Assembly: GCF_036417845.1 (NCBI RefSeq)
Contig: NC_090017.1
Coordinates: forward strand, 372,001-436,000
Direction: 5' to 3'
Length of the DNA: 64,000 nt
Source of the DNA: Apteryx mantelli
Taxonomy: Eukaryota; Chordata; Aves; Apterygiformes; Apterygidae
The notes under the pieces are model-generated. The model saw only the letters and a list, made by a program, of their open reading frames with translations. It ran no database searches and was not told where the DNA came from. Below are positions 55,200 to 64,000 of this stretch, one piece after another. The translations under genes and the position numbers were made by a program. Position 1 is the first letter of the stretch. Each line of letters starts with the position of its first letter.

Positions 55200-56300
55200 C
55201 CGGTGCCCCATAGCGAGCGCCCGAGTGGGGCTCCAGGACCCCCCGAACCAGCTCCTGGCACCCTCGACACAGCTCCGGCACCCGGAGGGGCTCCAGCACC
55301 CTCAGACCTGGCACCTAACCCAGCTCCGGGACCCCCTGGACCCGGCTCCAGCTCCCTCCTTGCCCCCACCAGCACCCAAAGGGGCTCCGGGATCCTCCCG
55401 CCCGGCTCCAGCACCCACCACGGCACCCGAAGCGTCTCCGGGATCCCCCGACCTGGTGCCCACGTGGGTCTCCAGCACCTTCAATCCGGCTCCGGCACCC
55501 AAAGGAGCTCCGGGATCCTCCCACCTGGCTCTGGCACCCGAAGGGGCTCCAGCACCCGCCATCCACCTCCCTCCAGCACCTAAAGGTGCTCCAGAACCCC
55601 CCAAAATTTGGTGCCCGAGTTGGTCTCCAGCACCCAAAGGGGCTCCAGGACCTTTCCCCCCAAACCAGCTCCAGCCCCTTGGATCAGGCTCCATCACCCC
55701 AACACCCTCCAGCACCCAAAGGAGCTCTGGGACCCCCCAAATCCAGTGCCCAAGTTGGTCTCCAGCACCTTCAACCCATCTCTGGCACCCAAAGGAGCTC
55801 CAGGATCCCCCAACCCAGCTCCAGCCCCCAAAGGGGCTCCAGCACCCACCATCCACCTCCCCCAGGACCTAAAGGTGCTCCAGGACCCCCCAAATCTGGT
55901 GCCTGTGTTGGTCTCCAGCACCTTCGACCCATCTCCAGCACCCAAAGGGGCTCCAGGATCCCCCAACCCAGCTCCAGCACCCAAAGGGGCTGCAGGACCC
56001 CCCAAACCTGGTGCCTGACTTGGTCTCCAGCACCTTCGACCCAGCTCCAGCACCCAAAGGGGCTCCAGGATCCCCCAACCCAGCTCCGGCACCCAAAGGT
56101 GCTCCAAGACCTCCCAAACCTGGCACCCGAGCTGGTCTCCAGCACCTTCAACCCCTCTCTGGCACCCAAAGGAGCTCTGGGCTCCCCCCACCCAGCTCCA
56201 GCCCCCAAAGGGGCTCTGGGAGCCCCCCAAACCCAGCACCCGGGTCGGTCTCCAAAGGGGCTCCGTGACCCCAGCACCCAAGGGTGCCCCACCCCCACCT
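55200..56300. repeat. minisatellite between RNF167 and PFN1
   Basis: About 30 units of 35-40 bp: GCTCCAGCACCCAAAGGGGC, TCCAGGATCCCCCAACCCA and TTGGTCTCCAGCACCTTC. It is the second case in this window of convergent genes separated by about 1.1-1.5 kb of pure tandem repeat. Confidence 0.93.
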
Positions 56301-56484
56301 GTCGCCATCCCTCCTATCACCCTCCCGTGACAGTGGCTCCAGCGGGGCCGGACTTTGCCCCGGGCGGACCCGGGCGCCCTCCCCTCCCCCCCCGTGGGGC
56401 GGCGCGGGGCCCAGGCGTCCGGGCGCAGCAGGCAGGAAGGCAGCAGGCAGGCAGCGGGCGGGTGGGGGTGCGGGTGCGGCGGCC

Positions 56485-56490
56485 TTTATT
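56485..56490 (-). terminator. PFN1: PFN1 poly(A) signal two bases after the stop
   Basis: In the transcript the stop codon TGA is followed by CC and then AATAAA. No other minus-strand signal was found in the 1.3 kb array beyond it, so the 3' UTR may be only about 20-35 bases. Confidence 0.7.
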
Positions 56491-56492
56491 GG

Positions 56493-59400
56493 TCAGTACT
56501 GGGAGCGCCGCAGGTGGGCCGCCATCTCGTAGCACTTCTTGTTCACGCAGCCGCCGTGGACGCCCTCCTTGCCCATCACCAGCACAATCGCTGCGGGGGG
56601 GGGGGGGGCGCGGGGGGGGGGGGTCAGGGGGCCCCGGCGTCCGGGCAATCCCTGCTGACCCCCCCCCGAGGGGGCCCAGGTGTCCGGGGAACCCCCCAAC
56701 AAGGGGGCCCAGGCGTCCGGGTGACCCCGCTGACTCCCCACCCGAGGGGGCCCAGGTGTCTGGGCGACCCCTGCCAACCCCCCCCCTCCCACACACCCCC
56801 CCTAAGGGGGCCCAGGCGTCCGGGCACCCTCCCCAGACATCTGGGGAGTCCCCCCCCTCACGTTCCCCCCCCAGGCAGGGGGCCCAGGCATCCGGGCTGC
56901 CCTCCCCGTGAGGGGGCCCAGGCGTCCGGGTGCAGCTGCTCCGGGAGGGCAACAGCTGCCCCTTCCCGCAACAGCTGGGTTTGGGTGGGGGGGGGGGCAC
57001 AGAGGGGACCCAGGCGTCCGGGGACAGAGCAACGCGGGGGGAGGGGGGGGGGATGGGAAAGGGACCCAGGCGCCCGGGAGGAAGCAGAGAGGGGGCCCAG
57101 GCGTCCGGGGCAGGCGCGGGGGGGGTCGCACTCACTCTTGTTGGTGATGGTGGCAGTGACGGTGAAGGTGGGCGCGCCGGCGGCGCTCTGGGTGCGCAGG
57201 GGGGACGCGCAGGGGGGACGCGCGGGGCACAGGGGGGACGGGGGGGTCCGGGGGGGCGCGGGGGGGTCCGGGGGGGGTCGCACTCACTCTTGTTGGTGAT
57301 GGTGGCGGTGACGTTGAAGGTGGGCGCGCCGGCGGCGCTCTTGGTGCGCAGGTCCATGCTGTGCTCGCCCTCCACGAGCAGCGAGTCGCGGATGACGGAG
57401 CACTTCTGCCCGCCCAGCGTCAGCCCGTTCACCAGCAGGCTGCTCCGGTCCTTCCCCACCAGCGCGTTCACCTCCGCCGCCTGCCCCCCCCCCGCCGGGA
57501 CACCGTCAGGCGCCGCGGGCCCAGGCGTCCGGGCGGCGGGGGGGGCAGGAATGTCCTAGCACCCCCCCCTAGGGGCCCAGGCGTCCGGGGCAGCACCGTG
57601 AACCCACCCTGTCACCCCCCCAGGGACCCAGGCGTCCGGGGCAGCACCGTGACCCTGCCCTGATGCTCCACCAGGGACCCAGGCGTCCGGGGCAGCACCG
57701 TGACCCTGCCCTGATGCTCCACCAGGGGCCCAGGCGTCCGGGCGGGGGGGGGGGCCCAGGCGTCCGGGGCAGCACCGTGAACCCACCCTGACACCCCCCC
57801 AGGGACCCAGGCGTCCGGGGCAGCACCATGACCCTGCCCTGATGCTCCACCAGGGGCCCAGGCGTCCGGGCGGGGGGGGCCCAGGCGTCCGGGGCAGCAC
57901 CGGGAGCCCAGCTTAACACCCCACTCGGGGCCCAGGCGTCCGGGCAGAACCCACCCCACCCTGACACCCCCCCCCCCAGGGGCCCAGGCGTCCGGGCCCT
58001 GCTCCACGGGGGGGGGCCCAGACATCCAGGAGCTGCCTCAGCCGGAGGGGCCCAGGCGTCCGGGGCATCCCCTGCCGCGAGGGCCCAGGCGTCCGGGAGC
58101 CACCCGACACCCCGCCGGGGACCCAGGTGTCCGGGACGCCCGAGAGCCCGGCACCGGCTCCTCATGGGGCCCAGGCGTCCGGGACCCCCCCCCTCAGCCC
58201 TCCACGAGGGGCCCAGGCGTCCGGGACCCCCCCCCTCAGCCCCCTGCGAGGGGCCCAGGCGTCCGGGACCCCCCCCCCAGCCCTCCGCGAGGGGCCCAGG
58301 CGTCCGGGACCCCCCCCAACAGCCCTCCACGAGGGGCCCAGGCGTCCGGGCGCCCCCACCCCTCCCCCACAGGAAGCCCCGGCCGCCCCTCCCCCGCCGG
58401 GGGGAAGTTGCCACATTCCGCGCATTTTTTTGATTTTGGGGGGGGGGGGGAAGGAGGAGGAAGAGGAGGGGGGTGAAACCGGCGACCCCCCAGCCCGGGC
58501 AGGGCTTTCGAAGGGCCCAGGCGTCCGGGCCCCCCCCTCCCTCCCTCCCTCCCCCGCCCTGCAGCCACGTGCTCGCCCCAGCCCGGACGCCTGGGCTCCT
58601 TCCTTAAAGCGGGGTTTATTGAGGGGGGGAGGGGGGGTAAAGCGCACCCGGACGCCTGGGCTCCTTCCTCGAGCGGGGTGGGGGGGGGCCGTGGAGCTGC
58701 CCGGACGCCTGGGCCCCCCCCCCGCGTGCCCGGGACGCCTGGGTCCCCTCCCCGGCGGCGGGGGAGGCCGGGCCACGCTGGCACCGGCCGGGCCGCTCCC
58801 GGACACATTTTTCTCCCTTTTTTGTCCCGATTGGGACCGGGGGGGGGGGAGGGAAGGGGGGGGATGGGCAGGATCCGGCCCCCCCCCAACGAGTCACTTC
58901 CTGCGGGGGGGGGGGGGAGGGAAGGGAAGGGGCCGGGCGCGACCCCCGCCCCGGGGGGGCCCCGGTGTCCCCGGGAGGGTCCCCGGTCCCCGAGGGGGTG
59001 TTGGGGGGGGCAGGACGCCTGGGTCCCCGCAGAGCTGGGGGAGTCGGGACGCTCTTGCCCCCAAAAAGGGGGGGGGAATCGCCCCAAACTATGGGGGAGC
59101 CGCCCCCAAACCGCGAGGGAATCGCGCCCCAAAACCGTGAGGGAACCGCACTTCCCCCCCACCCCGGGCTCCCGGCATCTCCCCCCCCTCCTCCTCATCC
59201 CCGTTACCGCCGTTTCCTCCCCGTTACCGCCGTTTCCTCCCCCCTCCGGCGGCGTTTCCCGCCCCTCAGCGACCGTTTCTTCTCCCCCCCCCACTCCTCA
59301 GCGAGCGTTTCCCGCCCCTCAGAGACCGTTTCTTCTCCCCCCTCCTCAGGCAGCGTTTCCCGCCCCTCAGGCACCGTTTCCCCCCCCAACGCTGGGCAGC

Positions 59401-59761
59401 GCCCGCCGTTTCCCGCCCCTCCGCGCGCGCTTCCTTCCCCTCACCCAGCGCTTCCTCCCCCCCCCACAACCCCTCCGCCAGCGTTTCCCGCCCTCCGCCA
59501 GCGTTTCCCCCCTCACAACTACCTCAGCGAGCGTTTCCCGCCCTCCCGCCACCGTCGCATCCCCCCCCACCCCACACACACACACACCCCACACCCACCA
59601 CACCCGCCGCCGCCGCCCGCGGTGCCCACCGTGATGTTGGCGAAGGTCTTGCCGGGGGTGGCGGCCCACACGGCGGGCGTGTCCTTGTAGCCGACGATGG
59701 CGGCGTCCTGGCAGGTCCCGTCCGCCATGAGGCTCTCCACGTAGGGCGCCCACCCGCTCAT
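56493..59761 (-). CDS. PFN1: profilin-1, 3 exons
   Basis: Exons in transcript order: 59761-59630, 57480-57288 and 56590-56493. The product is exactly 140 residues, as in human PFN1, with no frame break. Profilin binds actin monomers, poly-proline ligands and phosphoinositides, promoting ADP/ATP exchange and feeding formins and Ena/VASP. Poly-proline pocket residues are present: Trp4 and Tyr7 (SGWAPY), a Trp in [10 protein letters not shown], the C-terminal His (MAAHLRR) and terminal Tyr (RRSQY). Other matches are [63 protein letters not shown] and [18 protein letters not shown]. The match to PFN1 rather than PFN2 rests on these strings and on the RNF167 neighbour. Intron 2 contains a copy of the exon 2 splice-donor edge. 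It is convergent with RNF167. Confidence 0.95.
56600..57120. repeat. PFN1 intron 2 motif copies
   Basis: About a dozen GGGGCCCAGGCGTCCGGG-type copies (plus-strand orientation; forward motif in the transcript) in irregular spacing among C- and G-runs. Confidence 0.85.
57123..57200 (-). repeat. duplicate of the PFN1 exon 2 end with its splice donor
   Basis: This 78 bp block repeats 57275-57353, offset 152 bases, with five to six differences. In transcript sense it encodes [17 protein letters not shown] and ends with the same donor GTGAGTGCG. It lies in intron 2 just downstream of the true donor and has no acceptor of its own. Confidence 0.93.
57520..58370. repeat. PFN1 intron 1 dense array of the reverse-oriented motif
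   Basis: About 25 copies of GGGCCCAGGCGTCCGGG. From 57570 to 57900 they sit in 55-70 bp units with GCAGCACCGTGACCCTGCCC and TGATGCTCCACCAG. From 58140 to 58340 they sit in 45 bp units with AGCCCTCC(A/G)CGAGG. Confidence 0.93.
58400..59190. other. PFN1 intron 1 middle: homopolymer-rich sequence with motif copies
   Basis: Long G- and C-runs, dispersed motif copies in the forward orientation near 58580, 58648, 58702 and 58735, and short CCCCAAACCG(C/T)GAGGGAA repeats at 59090-59150. No gene is supported. Confidence 0.6.
59200..59545. repeat. CGTTTCCCGCCC repeats in PFN1 intron 1
   Basis: 15-35 bp units GCGTTTCCCGCCCCTCAG and ACCGTTTCTTCTCCCCC. The TTTCCCGCC core matches an E2F half-site (TTTSSCGC) in over ten copies. 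Confidence 0.88.
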
Positions 59762-60240
59762 GGCGGCGGCGGCGGCGGCGCGAGCCGGGCGGGGCGGGGC
59801 CGGGCCGGCGCGGCGGGAGGGAGGAGGAAGGGGGGGGGAAGAGGAAGTGGGCGGAGCCGGCGGCGGCGGCGCGTGCGCAGAGCGGGCGGCGGGCGCGAGA
59901 CGGGGCCCCGCGGCGGGGCCGCGCGCCGCCTTTCATAGCGGGGCCGCCGGGGGCGGGGCCGCGCCTCGGGGGCGGGGCCTGACGGGGGACACGCCCATCC
60001 CCTCTCCCGCCCTTCCCCCCCCGCTTGGCTCCGCCCCTCCCTCGCGCTCTCCCTCGCTCACGCTTGCCGCCGCGAAGCCACGCCCCCCTCGCCGCCAGGC
60101 CACGCCCACGCCGCCAGGCCACGCCCCTCTCCGCCAGGTCACGCCCCCTCGGCCCGAACCGGCCCCGAGCGACCGCGGCGGCGGCAGCGGCGGCTCCTGC
60201 CCGGGATGCTGCGACCCCCCCCCCCGCCCCCAACCAAGGG
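59762..60240 (-). promoter_or_regulatory. PFN1 CpG-island promoter
   Basis: CpG-dense, TATA-less sequence with GC boxes (GGGGCGGGGC near 59791, 59952 and 59971) and several CCACGCCC direct repeats (60078-60150). CCTTTCATAG at 59929 is a one-mismatch CArG-like element; mammalian PFN1 is an SRF/actin-cytoskeleton gene, but this site is weak. Confidence 0.5.
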
Positions 60241-60279
60241 GGGGGCAGCGAGGGCGTTGCGGCCTCCCCCCCCCCCGCG

Positions 60280-61650
60280 TGCATTGCACCCCCCCCCCCC
60301 CGGCCATTGCACACCCTCCCCTGGCATTGCACCCCCCCCCCCCGGGCGTTGCACACACACCCGGGGAATTGCACTCACCCCTCCCCCCCCCCGGAAGTGC
60401 AGGCACCCCCGTGCATGGCACCACCCCCCCCCCGGGCATCGCATCCTCGTGCATTGCTGCCCCCCCCCACCCAGGTATTGCACACGCACCCTGTGCATTG
60501 CATCTTCATGCATTGCATTGCGTGCACACATACCCCCCGCCCCGGGCCTTGCAAGCACCCCTGGGCCTTGCAGCCGTGTGCATTGCACCTCCCCCCCCCC
60601 CGGGCATTGCACACACATCCCCCCCCCCCGGGAACTGCACCCCTCAGGCATTGCACACACCCCCAGGCATTGCATCCTCATGCATTGCACCCCTTCCGCC
60701 CCGGGCATCACGTCCGCGGGCACTGCACTGCCCCAGGCATCACGCACACCCCCCTGGCATTGCATCCATGTGCATTGCACCCCCCCCCCCGGCATTGCAC
60801 CCCCCTGGGCATTGCGCACACCCTCAGGCATTGCACACACTCCCCTATACATTCTATGCACGTGCATTGCACCCCCCCCCCCCACCGTGGGCATTGCATC
60901 CACCTGCAGAGCATCCCCCCGCCCAGGTATTTCATCCTGTGCTCGCTGCACCCCTGTGTGCATTGCACACACCCCCCCAGGCCTTGCATCCATGCTCGTT
61001 GCACCCCTGCATGCATTGCACACACCCTCAGGCCTTGCATCCGTGCACGTTGCACCCCAACGTGCATTGCAAACACCCCCAGGCCTTGCATCCGTGCTCG
61101 TTGCACCCCTGCATGCATTGCACACACCCTCAGGCCTTGCATCCGTGCACATTGCACCCCAACGTGCATTGCACGCACACCCAGGCCTTGCATCCGTGCT
61201 CGTTGCACCCCAACGTGCATTGCACGCACACCCAGGCCTTGCATCTGTGCTCGTTGCACCCCAAAATGCGTTGCACGCACACCCAGGCCTTGCATCTGTG
61301 CTCGTTGCACCCCAACGTGCATTGCACACACCCCCAGGCCTTGCATCTGTGCTCGTTGCACCCCAACGTGCATTGCACACACCCCCAGGCCTTGCATCTG
61401 TGCTCGTTGCACCCCAACGTGCATTGCACGCACACCCAGGCCTTGCATCTGTGCTCATTGCACCCCAAAGTGCATTGCACGCACACCCAGGCCTTGCATC
61501 CGTGCTCATTGCACCCCAAAGTGCATTGCACGCACACCCAGGCCTTGCATCCGTGCTCGTTGCACCCCAACGTGCATTGCACGCACACCCAGGCCTTGCA
61601 TTCGTGCTCGTTGCACCCCAACGTGCATTGCAACCCCCCCGTGCATTGCA
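60280..61650. repeat. GCATTGCAC arrays upstream of PFN1
   Basis: The first part (60280-60920) is irregular CGGGCATTGCAC(A)C with C-runs. From 60930 it is a regular 50-51 bp unit, AGGCCTTGCATCCGTGCTCG plus TTGCACCCCAACGTGCATTGCACACACCCCC, with about 13 copies. The unit length is close to a multiple of three with no stop codon, so it keeps a nearly 1000-codon open frame. Confidence 0.93.
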
Positions 61651-62039
61651 CCCCGCGCGTCGCTGTGCCTTGCACCCCCCTGCGCCATGCGCGGCCCCCC
61701 CGCTTCCCCCCCCCGGCGCTCCGCGCACCCCTTTGCACGGCCTCTCCCAGCGCCGCGCACCCCGCGCTTCCTGCCGCCGCGGCACCGCCAGCCCGCGGCC
61801 CCCCCCCCGCCCCCCCGCCCCGGCGTCGCCCTCGTCTGCGCGCTGCACCCCTGGGCCCCACTGCACGGCCCCCCCCTCCCCCGGGACCCCCGGGGTCGTG
61901 TCGCAGGCGGCCCCCGGGTGTGTGGCCCCCCCCCCCGGACACACATGCCCTCGCGCCGGCATGGAGCCGTGAGCAGGCCGTGCAACACCCCGGCCCCCCT
62001 GTAACGGCCCCCCCTGGTGCGCTGCAGCCCCCCCCCCCG

Positions 62040-62640
62040 GTGCGCTGCAACTGCTGGTGCGATGCAACTCCCAGTGCAGTGCAGCCGCCGTGCAGTGCAA
62101 TTCCTGGTGCAACACATCCCCGGGGCAGCGCATCCTTGATGCAATGCAATTCCATGTGCAATGCAACTCTTCATGCAATGCATCCCAGCTCCCGGTGCAA
62201 TGCAATTCCCAGTGCAATGCAATTCCCTGTGCAATGCAACTCCTGGTGCATTGTAATTCCCAGTGCAATGCATCCCTGGTGCAATGCATCCCAACTCCCA
62301 GTGCAATGCATCCCCTGTGCAATGCAACTCCCAGTGCAATGCAACTCTTCACGCAGTGCAATTCCCAGTGCAATATTCAATGCAACTCCCAGTGTAATGC
62401 AACTCCTGGTCCAATGCATCCCCGGTGCAATGCATCACCTGTGCAATGCAACTCCCCACGCAATGCAACTCTTCATGCAATGCATCCCTGGTGCAATGCA
62501 TCCCAACTCCCTGTGCAATGCAATTCCCAGTGCAATGCAACTGCTGGTGCATTGTAATTCCCAGTGCAATGCATCCCTGGTGCAATGCAACTCCTGTTGC
62601 TATGCACCCCCCATGCAATGCACCCCCCAGCGCAGCGCAG
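62040..62640. repeat. GTGCAATGCAACTCC array
   Basis: 15-17 bp units CCCAGTGCAATGCAACTCC / CTGGTGCAATGCATCC, A/T-richer than any other array here. It appears related to the preceding GCATTGCAC array in inverted sense (TGCAATGC versus GCATTGCA). Confidence 0.92.
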
Positions 62641-62744
62641 CACAGCCTGGTGGCGATGCCCCCCCCCCCGGCCGCGCTGCACCGCGCTCCCCGCCCCCGC
62701 GCACACGCGTGTGCGATCGCACATGCACCGGCCCGTATCTCCCT

Positions 62745-63200
62745 CCGGTTTGAGTCAGCCCCGGCGGGGACTTTCCGGGGGGGGGGGAGGGGGGAGGGGG
62801 GAGGGGCGGCGGTTTCACTTCCTGTGCCGGGTGGGGGAGGGGGCGCCGGGCGCAGGGCGCGGGGGGCGGGGGGGGGCGTCCGGGGGGGGGATCCAGGCGT
62901 CCGGGCACCGGGATATCGGAGGGACCCAGGCGTCCGGGGACCCGGGCGTCTGCCCCCCCCCCCGCCCCCTCCCCCGCTGTGAACTTCCTCTGACAGTGTC
63001 GCCACCGCAGCCCCTCCCCCGCTCACGCCAACCCCGGGGCATCGTGGGAAATGGGGGGGGGGGTGTTAGGGACCCGGCTCAGTGCGGCCAAGGGGCCCAG
63101 GCGTCCGGGGCCCCTGCCCCCCCCCCCCCGCCCGAAGGGGCCCAGGCGTCCGGGCCGCCCTGCCCCCGCGCCGCTGTGGGAACTTCCCCGGGAAGTGGGT
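62745..63200. promoter_or_regulatory. AP-1 / NF-kB / ETS motif cluster
   Basis: TGAGTCA is at 62751-62757, a full kB site GGGGACTTTCC at 62766-62776, ACTTCCTG (ETS in reverse) at 62817-62824, ACTTCCTC near 62983, and a second kB-like GGGAACTTCC at 63178-63187 followed by a palindromic TTCCCCGGGAA. It looks like a promoter or enhancer of an inducible gene. ENO3 lies next in human, but no exon of it is visible before the window ends. Confidence 0.45.
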
Positions 63201-63234
63201 TTTTTTTCGCCGAGCCGGGCTGGGGCCCCTCCCC

Positions 63235-63780
63235 CTCCCCTCCCCCTCCCCTATGGACTCCATAGGGCCCCAAACCATCCCGTCCCTCCCCCCCACACAG
63301 GGACCCCTATAGGCCCCGGTCTCCCCTCTCCCGTTTCCTCTATAGGGCCCCGTTCCTCCCCCCCCCCGCAGTCCCCTATGGATCCCATAGGGCCCCTTCC
63401 CCCCCCTCCCCTATGGATCCTATAGGGCCCCTTCCACCTACCCCCCATCCCCATCCCTATGGATCCCATAAAGCCCCTCCCCCCCCATGGATCCCATAGG
63501 GCCCCTTCCCCCCCCATTCCCGTCCCCTATTGATCCCATACAGCCCCTCCCCCCCATCCCCTATGGATCCCATAGGACCCCTCCCTCGCATTCCCTATAG
63601 GCCCTATAGGGCTCCTTCCCCCCCATCCCCCATGGATCCCATAAGTCCCCTTCCCCCCCCATCCCTGTCCCCTATGGATCCCGTAGGGCCTCTCCCCCCC
63701 CCTCGTCTTCTATAGATCCTATAGGGCCCCTTCCCCCACCCCCATCCCCATCCCCTATGGATCCCATAGGGCCGGTGCTG
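63235..63780. repeat. CCCTATGGATCCCATAGGG array
   Basis: Units of 35-60 bp centred on the near-palindrome CTATGGATCCCATAGGGCC followed by C-runs. About 11 copies, each with a potential hairpin. Confidence 0.9.
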
Positions 63781-63824
63781 TTCCCGGCGCAGCCGCCAGG
63801 CGTCGCCCCAAGACCCCCCCCACC

Positions 63825-64000
63825 CCGGAGGGGCCCAGGCGTCCGGGCGCTTCCCCCTCCCCCTCCCCCCCCCCCACATCCTCCAGGGGCCCAGGCGTCC
63901 GGGCGCCCCCATGCGGCGGGGACCCAGGCGTCCGGGCGGCCCCATCCCGGGAGGGGCCCAGGCGTCCGGGGGGGCCCAGGCGTCCGGGCGTCTCGTGTTA
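63825..64000. repeat. terminal motif copies
   Basis: Five GGGGCCCAGGCGTCCGGG copies (reverse orientation) at irregular spacing, cut by the window edge. Confidence 0.85.

Noticed and set aside
59760-62753. A 997-codon open frame on the plus strand
   Set aside because: It runs through the PFN1 promoter and two tandem arrays. It stays open because the units are stop-free and nearly a multiple of three. No domain or splice structure is visible, and the opposite strand is equally open.

Overview
The window looks like a bird genome, most likely a very GC-rich, gene-dense microchromosome. Six spliced vertebrate genes are recognisable. Their gene order matches the human 17p13 block, which I recall as VMO1-GLTPD2-PSMB6-PLD2-MINK1-CHRNE-GP1BA-SLC25A11-RNF167-PFN1-ENO3. 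Introns are short but filled with minisatellites, and CpG-island promoters are packed close together. I recognised no LINE, SINE, DNA transposon, LTR element, tRNA or rRNA gene.

Layout from left to right: VMO1 (447-2628, +). Two C-rich minisatellites. A small unassigned four-exon gene (about 4866-6011, +) preceded by an HNF1-like site. A CRE-bearing promoter and PSMB6 (6806-9904, +). A CpG-island promoter with clustered NRF1 sites and the 32-exon kinase gene MINK1 (11315-41447, +; poly(A) signal 42524). A convergent satellite gap, then SLC25A11 (44838-48706, -). A 1.6 kb spacer array, then RNF167 (51609-55096, +). A second convergent satellite gap, then PFN1 (56493-59761, -). Finally 4 kb without a recognisable coding gene, holding large GCA-rich arrays and an AP-1/NF-kB/ETS motif cluster. 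I see no sign of PLD2, CHRNE, GP1BA or GLTPD2 in the intervals where human synteny would put them.

Three things stand out. First, a short motif, CCGGACGCCTGGGCCCC, is interspersed in both orientations through introns and spacers from end to end, builds higher-order arrays, and has entered one MINK1 coding exon. Second, several arrays are tandem amplifications of exon-intron boundaries, copying real splice donors or acceptors with adjacent coding sequence: MINK1 exons 5, 6, 10, 23, 29 and 30, and PFN1 exon 2. Third, single-base coding indels occur in VMO1, PSMB6 and MINK1 exons 1-9 but not in the other 23 MINK1 exons, SLC25A11, RNF167 or PFN1. This points to local consensus error rather than gene death.

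The genes are mostly housekeeping: proteasome beta-1, a stress/Rap-pathway kinase, the mitochondrial oxoglutarate/malate carrier, an endolysosomal E3 ligase and profilin. VMO1 is a secreted egg-layer-family protein with a TATA promoter. They share a chromosomal neighbourhood, not a pathway.
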